From positions 1 to 64,000 of the forward strand of contig JANLPV010000040.1 of the NCBI GenBank assembly GCA_031367435.1: a stretch of DNA of 64,000 bases. Direction: 5' to 3'. The position numbers were made by a program, and so were the translations under genes. Shown here one piece after another: positions 44,201-52,249 of the stretch. Under the pieces are notes generated by a model. That model had not been told where the DNA came from. It did no database searches and saw nothing but the letters and a program-made list of their open reading frames with translations. Source of the DNA: WLMZ01 sp031367435 (GTDB taxonomy: Bacteria; Actinomycetota; Acidimicrobiia; Acidimicrobiales; Ilumatobacteraceae). Numbering within the stretch: the first letter of the stretch is position 1; every line of letters starts with the position of its first letter.

Positions 44201-45836
44201 CAAGGTGTATCCGTGGATCGCCAAGACCCGTCACAGCACGCCTGGAGTTGGTCTCATCAGCCCACCCCCTCATCACGACATCTACTCGATCGAAGATCTC
44301 AAGCAACTCATCCACGACCTCAAGAACGCCAACCCCGCAGCACGTGTACACGTGAAGCTCGTGGCCGAGATGGGCGTGGGCACGGTGGCCGCTGGAGTCA
44401 GCAAGGCTAAGGCCGACGTCGTGCTCATCAGCGGTCACGACGGTGGGACAGGGGCGTCACCGCTCACGTCGCTCAAACACGCGGGTGGTCCATGGGAGCT
44501 CGGCCTCGCCGAGACGCAGCAGACGCTGTTGCTCAACGGCCTGCGCGACCGCATCGTGGTACAGACCGACGGCCAATTGAAGACCGGCCGCGACGTGGTG
44601 GTGGCCGCGCTGCTTGGCGCGGAAGAGTTCGGCTTCGCAACGGCACCGCTAGTGGTGAGTGGCTGCGTAATGATGCGTGTCTGTCACCTCGACACATGTC
44701 CGGTGGGTGTTGCCACACAAAATCCGGAGCTGCGCGCCCGCTTCAGCGGCAAGCCCGAATTCGTCGTCAACTTCATGCAGTTCATCGCCGAGGAAGTTCG
44801 TGAGCTGATGGCGCAGCTTGGCTTTGCAACGATGGCCGAGATGATTGGTCATGTCGAGATGCTCGACACCCGTGCCGCGATCACGCATTGGAAGGCGGCG
44901 GGTCTGGATATCAGCCCGATCCTCGCAGTGCCTCAAAACAAGTACGGCCAGACACTGCACCAGTCGGTCGCGCAGGATCACGGTCTCGACGTTGCGCTCG
45001 ATCAGCAACTCATCGCGCAGGCGCAATCCGCCATCGACGATGCAATCCCTGTGTCGTTCGCGATGCCGATTCGTAATGTGAACCGAACTGTCGGCACCAT
45101 GCTTGGCAACGCAGTCACCAAGAAGTGGGGTGGTGCCGGACTGCCTGACGGCACGATCTCGATCCACTTCCGCGGATCAGCCGGACAGAGCTTCGGTGCC
45201 TTCGTGCCCGCCGGAATCGAGCTGCGGCTTGAGGGCGACGGTAACGATTACGTCGGTAAGGGTCTCAGCGGCGGACGTATCATCGTGCATCCCGATCGTC
45301 GCGCCACGTTGGTTGCGCAGGACAACGTGATCGCCGGCAACGTCATTGGTTACGGAGCAACCGGCGGAGAGATCTTCCTGCGCGGTGTTGTTGGTGAACG
45401 CTTCTGCGTGCGTAACTCAGGTGCCACCGCAGTCGTCGAGGGCATCGGCGATCATGGATGTGAGTACATGACCGGCGGTCGGGTGGTGGTGCTTGGTCCC
45501 ACCGGCAGAAACTTTGCGGCAGGTATGAGCGGGGGCATCGCATATGTGTATGACCCCGACGAGTCGTTTGCGAAGCTTGTCAACTACGACATGGTCGAGG
45601 TTGAAACGCTTGACGATAATGATGTCGCGTTCCTGCTTGGCGTGGTGCAGCGACACCGCGACCTGACCGAGTCGTCCGTGGCCGCTGGTATCGCCGTCAA
45701 CTGGAACGAGGCGCTCGGCTCGTTCCGCAAGGTGATGCCACGCGACTACAAGCGGGTGCTCGCCGTGATGAGCGCGGCCAAGCTCGAAGGTCTCACTGAA
45801 GACGAAACCAATACACGAGTCATGGAGAGTGTGTGA
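41280..45836 (+). CDS. gltB: Glutamate synthase (NADPH) large subunit
   Basis: Transfers the amide of glutamine to 2-oxoglutarate, giving two glutamates; 1518 residues. After a short propeptide, EHDACGVAFV exposes the nucleophile Cys24 of the glutaminase domain. The central FMN domain follows with PGEGGQLPGHKVYPWIAKTR. The [3Fe-4S] cluster is CVMMRVCHLDTC, and the C-terminal beta-helix domain shows the GGRIIVHP and GYGATGGEIFLRG repeats. ATG 41289 is an equally good start. A long open frame upstream is a shadow of bioY. Coupled to gltD. Confidence 0.97.
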   Translation: MWTMQNHYPAPFGLYDPRFEHDACGVAFVANIKGVPSRAIVAMGMAALCNMDHRGATGAEADTGDGAGILIQIPDAFFRAVVEFELPTAGHYATGLAFLPVDTSDAEKAMASIEAIVAEEGLVVLGWREVPVEPSCLGVSAREAMPGFKQLFIADADGHRAAGIDLDRKVFVARKRIEHELPGEQNTFFASLSSRTIVYKGMFTTPQLGLFFTDLGDQRVESALALVHSRFSTNTFPSWPLAHPYRYIAHNGEINTVQGNRNWMRTREALLSSGLLPGLERAFPICTPGGSDSASFDEVLELLHLAGRSLPHAMLMMIPEAWENNDNMDADKRAFYRFHSSLIEPWDGPASVAFTDGTVVGAVLDRNGLRPGRYWVTDDDFVVLASESGVIDIDPARIVKKGRLQPGRMFLVDTSLGRIVGDDEIKSRLAGEHPYQEWLDNGLVELDDLPEREHVEFSHYSVLRRQQVFGYTHEELKIILAPMAKSGAEPLGSMGTDTPIAVLSERPRLLFDYFQQLFAQVTNPPLDAIREEVVTAVGSTVGPEHNLLAPGPESCRQLVLPFPVIDNDELAKIVHINDDGDRPQLKAVTISGLYRVAGGGLALKRALDAIRSEVSKAIADGARIIVLSDRNGDDVLAPIPSLLLTAAVHHHLIREKKRTQAGLIVECGDAREVHHMALLVGFGAGAINPYLAFESIEDMIREDLNGLGGMDARKAVKNFIKASGKGVLKVMSKMGVSTVASYTGAQIFEAIGLGQELVDEYFTGIVSRLGGIGIDEVAIEVAARHSHAHPTRPEERAHRKLELGGEYQWRREGEVHLFNPETVFKLQHATRAKRYDIFKQYTGLVNDQSKKLATLRGLFDFKQSDRQPLPIEDVESVEDIVKRFSTGAMSYGSISAEAHETLAIAMNSIGAKSNTGEGGEDSDRLHDPTRRSSIKQVASGRFGVTSEYLVNADDLQIKMAQGAKPGEGGQLPGHKVYPWIAKTRHSTPGVGLISPPPHHDIYSIEDLKQLIHDLKNANPAARVHVKLVAEMGVGTVAAGVSKAKADVVLISGHDGGTGASPLTSLKHAGGPWELGLAETQQTLLLNGLRDRIVVQTDGQLKTGRDVVVAALLGAEEFGFATAPLVVSGCVMMRVCHLDTCPVGVATQNPELRARFSGKPEFVVNFMQFIAEEVRELMAQLGFATMAEMIGHVEMLDTRAAITHWKAAGLDISPILAVPQNKYGQTLHQSVAQDHGLDVALDQQLIAQAQSAIDDAIPVSFAMPIRNVNRTVGTMLGNAVTKKWGGAGLPDGTISIHFRGSAGQSFGAFVPAGIELRLEGDGNDYVGKGLSGGRIIVHPDRRATLVAQDNVIAGNVIGYGATGGEIFLRGVVGERFCVRNSGATAVVEGIGDHGCEYMTGGRVVVLGPTGRNFAAGMSGGIAYVYDPDESFAKLVNYDMVEVETLDDNDVAFLLGVVQRHRDLTESSVAAGIAVNWNEALGSFRKVMPRDYKRVLAVMSAAKLEGLTEDETNTRVMESV

Positions 45837-47287
45837 TGGGTGAGGCCACCGGCTTCTTGAAGTGGCAGCGTGAAACGCCCAGCCGTCGCGCCGTGCCTGT
45901 GCGGTTGCGTGATTGGAAAGAGGTGTACGAGCCGTTCGACATCGACAAGATCACCGCGCAGGCAGGGCGTTGCATGGACTGCGGAATTCCGTTCTGCAAC
46001 AACGGCTGTCCGCTCGGCAATCTCATCCCCGATTGGAACGATCTCGTATATCGCGATCACTGGCGCGACGCGATCGATCGTCTTCACGCCACGAACAACT
46101 TTCCCGAGTTCACCGGACGGCTGTGTCCTGCGCCGTGCGAATCAGCGTGCGTACTCGGTATCAACGCGGATGCGGTCACGATCAAACAGGTGGAGGTGGA
46201 GATCATCAACCGCGCGTGGGACGAAGGATGGGTCACGCCTCAGCTGCCGTCGGTGAAGACCGGCAAGCGTGTGGTTGTAGTTGGGTCGGGTCCTTCGGGT
46301 CTCGCCGCTGCGCAGCAACTCACCCGCGCTGGCCACGATGTGGTGGTGCTCGAACGAGCCGACCGAATCGGTGGCCTGTTGCGTTACGGCATTCCCGAGT
46401 TCAAACTCGAGAAGCGTCATCTCGACCGTCGCATCGAGCAGATGGAGGCCGAAGGCACCGAGTTCCGAACCAATGCAGTTGTCGGCGAAAATATCGACAT
46501 CGATGTGCTGCTCGCGATGAATGACGCAGTCGTGTTGGCATGCGGCGCGACATCGTGGCGCGACCTGCCAGTGCCCGGACGCGAACTGGCGGGTATCTAC
46601 CAGGCGATGGAATACCTGCCCATCGCGAACCGGGTACAGCAAGGTGATGCGGAGGTGCCGTCGATCAGCGCGGCGGGCAAGCACGTGGTCATCATCGGTG
46701 GTGGCGATACCGGCGCGGACTGCCTCGGCACAGCGCACCGCCAGGGTGCCGCGTCGGTGACACAACTCGAGATCATGCCCCAGCCTCCAGTAGTGCGCGG
46801 GGGCGACAATCCGTGGCCGCAATGGAGCCTCGTCCTGCGCACGTCGTCGGCCCACGAAGAAGGTGGTGAGCGCGTGTTCAGCGTCAACACCGAACGCTTC
46901 GTCGACGATGGTTCAGGCAACGTCAAGGCGCTCATTATCCATGAGGTGGAGATGGTCGGCGGCAAGTTCACCAAGATCGAAGGTACCGACCGCGAACTGC
47001 CCGCCGATCTCATCTTCTTCGCGCTTGGTTTCGTGGGCCCCGAGAAGGGCTCGTGGCTCGAGCAACTTGGTGTCTCGTTCGACGAGCGCGGCAATGTTCG
47101 TCGACGCGACGACTTCACCTCGGGTGTGCCCGGTGTGTTCGTTGCTGGCGACATGGGTCGTGGTCAGAGCTTGATTGTGTGGGCGATCGCTGAGGGTCGT
47201 GCTAGCGCAGCGAGCGTCGATCGCTATCTGATGGGTGAGACCCACCTGCCTGCGCCGGTGCTTGCGTCGACACGTCCTCTCGCTTGA
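45836..47287 (+). CDS. gltD: Glutamate synthase small subunit
   Basis: The 483-residue NADPH-oxidising beta subunit that feeds electrons to GltB. The N-terminal cysteines CMDCGIPFCNNGCPLGN and CPAPCESACV bind [4Fe-4S] clusters. FAD- and NADPH-binding Rossmann motifs are VVGSGPSGLAAAQQL and IIGGGDTGADCLG, and GVFVAGDMGRGQSLIVWAI closes the FAD site. The ATG at 45836 (MGEATGFLKWQRE) matches the family; a GTG one codon earlier overlaps the gltB stop. Confidence 0.97.
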   Translation: MGEATGFLKWQRETPSRRAVPVRLRDWKEVYEPFDIDKITAQAGRCMDCGIPFCNNGCPLGNLIPDWNDLVYRDHWRDAIDRLHATNNFPEFTGRLCPAPCESACVLGINADAVTIKQVEVEIINRAWDEGWVTPQLPSVKTGKRVVVVGSGPSGLAAAQQLTRAGHDVVVLERADRIGGLLRYGIPEFKLEKRHLDRRIEQMEAEGTEFRTNAVVGENIDIDVLLAMNDAVVLACGATSWRDLPVPGRELAGIYQAMEYLPIANRVQQGDAEVPSISAAGKHVVIIGGGDTGADCLGTAHRQGAASVTQLEIMPQPPVVRGGDNPWPQWSLVLRTSSAHEEGGERVFSVNTERFVDDGSGNVKALIIHEVEMVGGKFTKIEGTDRELPADLIFFALGFVGPEKGSWLEQLGVSFDERGNVRRRDDFTSGVPGVFVAGDMGRGQSLIVWAIAEGRASAASVDRYLMGETHLPAPVLASTRPLA

Positions 47288-47341
47288 CGGTTCGTGCCCG
47301 ACGGTCGCATGAGGTGACGGCTGTTTGCCTGGCGGCAGGCG

Positions 47342-47347
47342 TAAGCT
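47342..47347 (+). promoter_or_regulatory. -10-like hexamer TAAGCT (leaderless start at 47355)
   Basis: TAAGCT, 7 nt, then ATG ATG of the LysM lipoprotein. The spacing favours the first ATG or near it. Confidence 0.45.
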
Positions 47348-47354
47348 CCGCAGC

Positions 47355-47966
47355 ATGATGTCACGATCTGTATTGGCCGGACTTGGTGCCTCGGCACTGA
47401 TGTGGCTGTCGGCATGCGGCAGCGGTGGTGGTACGAACGCTGCGCCCCAGACAACCATCAGATTGGTGCAAGCCGACTATGTGACTGCCGTACCGATTCT
47501 GACCAGCACGGTGCCTCCAACGACGGTGTTCGGGCAGACGTCCACAACATTGGCGACGTCCGTTTCCGGCGAGCAGGAGTACACGATCGTGAGCGGTGAC
47601 ATCCTCACCCGCATTGCCAAGCGGTACGGCGTCACCGCCACCGCGATCGCCGATTACAACCAGTGGACCGACGGCATCAAGCATCTCATTTATCAAGGTT
47701 TGAAAATCAAGATTCCGCCGGGTGCCACGATCCTTCCTGCCGGTGGTGTGACCTCTACCACCGTTAAGGGCTCGCCAACGACCACGACCATTGATGTTGC
47801 GGCGGGCGGTACTTACGTGGTTGTCGATGGCGACACCCTGTCGCGAATCGCTGGCAAGAACGGCACCACCGTCGGCGCGATCGTGAAGGTAAACGGTTGG
47901 ACCGATGGTTCGGCACACCTCATTTACAAGGGCCTCAAGATCAAGCTGCCCGCCAAGACCGGCTGA
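47355..47966 (+). CDS. LysM-domain lipoprotein
   Basis: A 203-residue exported lipoprotein. The signal peptide ends in the lipobox LSAC near residue 21. A Thr-rich linker leads to two LysM modules, about residues 76-121 (YTIVSGDILTRIAKRYGV) and 155-199 (YVVVDGDTLSRIAGKNGT), each ending in KHLIYQGLKIKI or AHLIYKGLKIKL. LysM binds N-acetylglucosamine polymers, so anchoring to peptidoglycan is likely. No catalytic domain is present. Confidence 0.9.
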   Translation: MMSRSVLAGLGASALMWLSACGSGGGTNAAPQTTIRLVQADYVTAVPILTSTVPPTTVFGQTSTTLATSVSGEQEYTIVSGDILTRIAKRYGVTATAIADYNQWTDGIKHLIYQGLKIKIPPGATILPAGGVTSTTVKGSPTTTTIDVAAGGTYVVVDGDTLSRIAGKNGTTVGAIVKVNGWTDGSAHLIYKGLKIKLPAKTG

Positions 47967-48121
47967 TCTCAGTCGTCAACCCGTCGTAGTTGCACACGAG
48001 GTGTCGCCTGCATCGAGCGTCGCACACACGGATGCTGGCCATATCAAGCGCGCCGAAGCGCCAGGGCCGAGAAGTTTCCGACCCGATGTTTGACCCCAAG
48101 TTGACCGTGTAGGCGCTCGGG

Positions 48122-48733
48122 CTACGGCGAGTCAACGCGCATCAGGACGCTGCGCAGACTGGGACCACCGGGATCGTCGAACTCGGCGATCCGGCGCAGT
48201 CCGCACCGCGAATAGAACCGCTCTCGGGCTGTGACGCATTCGAGCACCGCGCAACGTGTTCCCGCCGACCAAAGACCGGCGAGCAATCCGCGCATGACCA
48301 TGCGTCCGATGCCGGTGCCGTGCAGGTACGGCTCGGTGACGACGGCGCGAATGTGCGCGTGCGGGGGTAGAGCGATGTTGAGATGCCAGGCGCGGCAGAT
48401 GAGTTGGAATTCGTAGTCCACGCTCTCTGCTTGAGACGGATTGTCGCCGAGCACGAGACTGAACTGTTCGCAGAGATCGCATGCGCCGGGGAGCGTCGCC
48501 AGAGCGGCGCCCAACACGTTGCCGTCGACAACTGCACCAACAACGATCGACTCGGAATCCCATGGCCATTCGGCATATTGGTCGGCCATTCCAACGAGTC
48601 GCGCGATGGGAGATTCGCCGAACATGCCGAACGCGAATGGCTCGTCTGCAAAGCCGACCGCAAGCAGTCTGCGCGCGGCCGGGAAATCAGTTTCGGTAAG
48701 TCGACGAACGGTCAGCTCGGGCGCAACGTGCAT
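48122..48733 (-). CDS. GNAT family N-acetyltransferase
   Basis: A 203-residue acetyltransferase. The acetyl-CoA-binding motif A appears as HIRAVVTEPYLHGTGIGRMVMRGLLAG (Q/RxxGxG/A variant TGIGR), and the C-terminal ARERFYSRCGLRRIAEF is the typical motif B end. The N-terminus reads LTVRRLTETDFPAARRLLA. The ATG at 48733 is chosen; the frame stays open far upstream through GC-rich DNA and the palindromic element, which is not credible coding. The acceptor is unknown. Confidence 0.85.
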   Translation of the reverse strand: MHVAPELTVRRLTETDFPAARRLLAVGFADEPFAFGMFGESPIARLVGMADQYAEWPWDSESIVVGAVVDGNVLGAALATLPGACDLCEQFSLVLGDNPSQAESVDYEFQLICRAWHLNIALPPHAHIRAVVTEPYLHGTGIGRMVMRGLLAGLWSAGTRCAVLECVTARERFYSRCGLRRIAEFDDPGGPSLRSVLMRVDSP

Positions 48734-48869
48734 TGGGGCATCTTGGTGCGTATCGCCCACACGCGCAACATCATGCATGGTGTGACTGCCGACGCCGACG
48801 CCGCTGCCGTCGTCGGTGCCGCCGCGCCAGCGCCCCGCCAGCGCCGCCGCGCCAGTTCCGACCAGCGCG

Positions 48870-48928
48870 AGTGGGCGCGATGTTGGCCAGCGTGTGGCCA
48901 GCGTGTGGCCTTGTTCGCGCCCATTGAC
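48870..48928. repeat. Palindromic element, copy C, with duplicated core
   Basis: AGTGGGCGCGATG pairs with CGCGCCCATTGACG. Between them GGCCAGCGTGTGGCC occurs twice, overlapping by 4 bp (48885-48899 and 48896-48910). It is followed by a further half-arm CGATTGGGCGCGGG at 48941-48954. It lies downstream of the VOC gene stop. Confidence 0.8.
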
Positions 48929-48959
48929 GCTGGTTCCGGGCGATTGGGCGCGGGAGGGG

Positions 48960-49622
48960 TTAGACGAACCGGAAGTCGACGCCGCAGATCGGCAGGGTGG
49001 TACCGACCGAGCTGCGGTCGATGGCGACGACGTCGATCGCGTCGAGTCCGTCACCACGAACGCCGGCCTGTTGGAAGCTGACACTGCCGGCGATACCCAA
49101 CTCGGTCCATCGGGCACGCATCAGCGAGGGGTTTGAAGCGCCGATAGTTGCACCTGCAACTGCATTGATGACGGTGTCGTGCGCGTATGGCTTCCAGTCT
49201 GGTCCGGCCCAACGCCATGAGCCCTGCGGCACCGGCTGATCGATCGAGACGATCGCGCCACCCACGTCGGAAGGGTGCAGATGGCGGCCGCGTATGTCGG
49301 GGAGGTCGATGGCCCACACCACACGCACTCCGGACGCCTCGATTGGCTCGAGCTGGGCCTCAAGATGTGAAGTCTCGAACAGCACCATGTATCCGCCATC
49401 ACCACCTCGCTTGGTGAGTAAGCGACCGGCTGAGGTTCCCTCGCCGATGGGTGACACGACCTCGAGCAGTTGATCACCGATTGGATAGAGCACGTTGCGA
49501 AGTCCGAATTCGGCCACGCCTGGATCGCGAAAGCATGCGGTGAGGCCGAGCTGTGCGGTGAGTTGTTCCTCGACAGCATCGAGGTTTGCTGCTACCAACG
49601 CAATCTGGCGGAGTCGAATCAT
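48960..49622 (-). CDS. VOC/glyoxalase-like protein
   Basis: A 220-residue protein starting MIRLRQIALVAANLDAVEEQL, typical of the glyoxalase-like (VOC) family, with LGLTACFRDPGVAEFGL and YMVLFET. It is the last gene of the five-gene minus-strand run that starts with the reductase-HAD fusion, 7 bp after the acyltransferase stop. A role on an aldehyde or oxylipid intermediate of that pathway is a guess. The ATG at 49622 is clear; upstream reading is a shadow of the acyltransferase gene. Confidence 0.82.
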   Translation of the reverse strand: MIRLRQIALVAANLDAVEEQLTAQLGLTACFRDPGVAEFGLRNVLYPIGDQLLEVVSPIGEGTSAGRLLTKRGGDGGYMVLFETSHLEAQLEPIEASGVRVVWAIDLPDIRGRHLHPSDVGGAIVSIDQPVPQGSWRWAGPDWKPYAHDTVINAVAGATIGASNPSLMRARWTELGIAGSVSFQQAGVRGDGLDAIDVVAIDRSSVGTTLPICGVDFRFV

Positions 49623-49629
49623 CGTGGTA

Positions 49630-50652
49630 TCACCCGATATCTGGCCAACGTCGCTTCTGGCGTCGACGCAAGCCAGCATCGCCAAGCTGCCGGCGTTCGC
49701 CAAGCGCCCACTCACGCCGCCAGCTCGTGTACTCAGGGCCGGTGAGCCGAGGTGTGCGACCGGCCTGCGCATTGCGCCGCGCCGTCCAATAATCGGTGAG
49801 TGTTTCGTCGCCGAGCAACGTGACGGCGGCTTCGATACGCGCGTTGAAGCGTCGCGTGTTTTCGTCGGGCAATGCTCGCAGCGGGTTGCCGAACACAACC
49901 GTGGTTCGGCCAGGTTTGGGTCGCTTCATGCCCTTGCCATAGATCGGACCGGATCCGTCGATGAACATCGGCACCACAGCCGCACCCGTGCGCGCCGAAA
50001 GATAGGCCGCGCCGCCTTTGAAGTCCTGGCCCCAACCGTCCGGTGAGCGCCCACCTTCGGGATAGATCAGCAGGCTCCATCCGTCGGCCATGAGATCTCG
50101 GATCTGATCAGCAGACTTGCGGCCGGTGGCCTCACGATCGATCGGTAACGCGTTGAGCACAAGCGCGGCAGCGGTGCCCTTTGCGCGCGACGTGAAGAAG
50201 TAGTCGGCCGCGGCCGCGACGATGAGTTTGTGTCGCCACGGCTCGGGGATCGCATAGATCGACAGAGGTGTGTCGAGGTGACTGTGATGGTTTGGGGTGA
50301 AGATGAGCGGCGGGGGAGTGTCGAGCACGCGCAGATCTTCGAGTCGATCGGCCCCCTTCACCGTCGGAGAAGCAACGGCCTTAGTGAGCCATCGCATGGG
50401 TCCCTGCGTGAGCAGCGCCCGCCCGAAACGCGCCGGGTACTTACGTGCCCACGCCGTCTCGAAGTCCGCACCCAACGTGGATGGTTCTCGTGGCACAGCG
50501 ACACCGCGTGGCACGTTTGGCTTTCGATACGGAAAGCCTTTCGACGACAGCGGCTTGGCGGCTTTGATGATCGCAGACTCGACGTACCCGGCGAGGCGCG
50601 CCGCGCGGCGGATGCCGGTGACGTTACGGATGGCGTCGTCGCGCTTGCCCAT
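49630..50652 (-). CDS. PlsC-type lysophospholipid acyltransferase family protein
   Basis: A 340-residue acyltransferase of the 1-acylglycerol-3-phosphate type. Block I is TPNHHSHLDTPLSIYA (HX4D, His and Asp catalytic) and block III is LLIYPEGGRSPDGWGQDFKGGAAYLSARTGAAVVPMFI. An N-terminal extension of about 110 residues precedes the domain. It lies 10 bp after the LarA-like gene. In mycobacteria a related PlsC is fused to a HAD-IB domain (Rv2483c); here the HAD domain is on another gene of the same operon. Confidence 0.88.
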   Translation of the reverse strand: MGKRDDAIRNVTGIRRAARLAGYVESAIIKAAKPLSSKGFPYRKPNVPRGVAVPREPSTLGADFETAWARKYPARFGRALLTQGPMRWLTKAVASPTVKGADRLEDLRVLDTPPPLIFTPNHHSHLDTPLSIYAIPEPWRHKLIVAAAADYFFTSRAKGTAAALVLNALPIDREATGRKSADQIRDLMADGWSLLIYPEGGRSPDGWGQDFKGGAAYLSARTGAAVVPMFIDGSGPIYGKGMKRPKPGRTTVVFGNPLRALPDENTRRFNARIEAAVTLLGDETLTDYWTARRNAQAGRTPRLTGPEYTSWRREWALGERRQLGDAGLRRRQKRRWPDIG

Positions 50653-50662
50653 CAGCGTCGGC

Positions 50663-52249
50663 TCACTTCACGTCGCACACCATGAGCGGCGGCGCATGGA
50701 GGTGGCTGATGGTTGGTGTGCGGCCAACGACGTCGGATGCGATTTCGAATGCGTCGTCCATCGTGGAGGCAGGTGTGAAGCCGAGGCGACGGACGGCCTT
50801 GACGTTGCCGCCCACGATGATCACCTTGCTGCAGTGCTGCATGCCGTGGCTGCCCCAGTACCACATGTAGAACGGGTGTACTCCGTGATAGGCGTGACCT
50901 GTGCGATAGAGATGCTTGTACCACTCGTCCTCTGCGAACGTCTGCTCATACTTCTGACTCATCACATATGGGTCAGTGGTTTCGGCGAGCACTTGCTCGA
51001 AAAAGTCGATGTAGCTGGGGTGGTGGACAGGATTGAACTCCCACGGTGTGGGGTGCGTCATGATCACGACGCCACCCTCACGAACGAGGGGGACGCCCCG
51101 ATACATGTTGAACAGGTAGCCGAGACCCATGCACATCACCAGGATCGGATTCATGATCGAGTTGACGTTGTAGGGGCAAATGAACGGGATGCCCAGCGTG
51201 AGGATGTCGGTCTGGCCGTGCACCTCAACGAGCTGTTGACGGAACACGTTGTCGGTGGTGACCTTGTGCACCGCGCCGACTTCGCCAGCCTGCACACTCG
51301 TCATCTGATGCGGTGCCTCGATGCCGTGGAAGATGTTGCGCGCCATACGCGCGGGCGTGCGCTTCAAAGCCGCAGAGACACCAATGAAGCTGGCGCGATC
51401 CTTGGCGTTCCATTCCCATTCGCGCTTCGAAAGGAAGTCGAACGGTTTGGGGAACGTGTCGGTGTTCATCGTCGTCTCGATCTGGAACACCTTCACGCCG
51501 CTATCAACCAACACTTTGCCCATTCGCCAGTTGCTCTTGTGTAACTCACTCTTGTGCTGATCCATGAAGCTGCGACTGGCCTCCATGGTCTTGGGATTGT
51601 GATGGTGCTTCAGGCTCTTGTAACTGCTGAGACCGGTGGCCGTACTCTTCCAGCCGCCATCCATCGCGACGAGGTTGATGTTGACGTACACGAGCAGGTC
51701 GCTGTTGGCAGCACGCTTGTTGATCTCGACGTCTTCACCTTGCGGGGTGGCACCGAGGTATTCGAGTGCGTCGGGGTCCTCGGCGTCGTGTTGATACAGC
51801 AGTCCACGTGGCGCGAACGCGTCGTAGACGCGGTCGCCGACGGCGTGGCGCAGTTCGGCCTCGGTCATGCGTCGGTGTAACGCAAGCGCGGCGATTATGT
51901 GTACATCATCGACACCGGCATCGGCGGCGAGATCGAGCACTGCCTCGATAACACGCTGGCGGATGTCGGGACGACGCATTGGTGGCAGGGGAAGGCTGAT
52001 GTCATCAAACGCGATCGTCAGTTTCATGCCTGGGAACAGCAGTGCCGGCAACGGATCGTGATCGTACGGATGCAACAGCGCATGGCGGATTGCACCATCG
52101 ATATCGTCGAGAGCTTTCTCCGGCTCGGGCGCATAGATGACGCGACTGCGTCCGGCGGGAAGCTTTTCGAGGCTGAAGTTCTCACCACGCCAGAACATGA
52201 TTGGTGGAGTGTTGCGGTCCACCTCGAGAACAAATCCGGGGCGAGGCAT
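50663..52249 (-). CDS. LarA-like (DUF2088) protein
   Basis: A 528-residue protein related to the nickel-pincer racemase LarA. Recognisable parts are LTIAFDDISLPLPPM (the DxxR-P position of LarA), HIIAALALHRRMTEAELRHAVGD, and DGGWKSTATGLSSY. The Arg of the DxxR motif and the second metal His block (PH before the GG-K) are not apparent. The lactate racemase reaction is therefore doubtful, and larB, larC and larE are absent from the window. Start and stop are coupled to the dehydrogenase (1-nt overlap). Confidence 0.8.
   Translation of the reverse strand: MPRPGFVLEVDRNTPPIMFWRGENFSLEKLPAGRSRVIYAPEPEKALDDIDGAIRHALLHPYDHDPLPALLFPGMKLTIAFDDISLPLPPMRRPDIRQRVIEAVLDLAADAGVDDVHIIAALALHRRMTEAELRHAVGDRVYDAFAPRGLLYQHDAEDPDALEYLGATPQGEDVEINKRAANSDLLVYVNINLVAMDGGWKSTATGLSSYKSLKHHHNPKTMEASRSFMDQHKSELHKSNWRMGKVLVDSGVKVFQIETTMNTDTFPKPFDFLSKREWEWNAKDRASFIGVSAALKRTPARMARNIFHGIEAPHQMTSVQAGEVGAVHKVTTDNVFRQQLVEVHGQTDILTLGIPFICPYNVNSIMNPILVMCMGLGYLFNMYRGVPLVREGGVVIMTHPTPWEFNPVHHPSYIDFFEQVLAETTDPYVMSQKYEQTFAEDEWYKHLYRTGHAYHGVHPFYMWYWGSHGMQHCSKVIIVGGNVKAVRRLGFTPASTMDDAFEIASDVVGRTPTISHLHAPPLMVCDVK

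Noticed and set aside
48734..49117. N-terminal extension of the GNAT gene
   Set aside because: It would be encoded by the palindromic element and the VOC gene end; the resulting sequence is Arg/Ser/Pro-rich without a domain.
50297..51544. 415-codon plus-strand open frame opposite the acyltransferase and LarA-like genes
   Set aside because: Antisense shadow in high-GC DNA, full of His and Val repeats with no domain; the minus-strand proteins have clear motifs.
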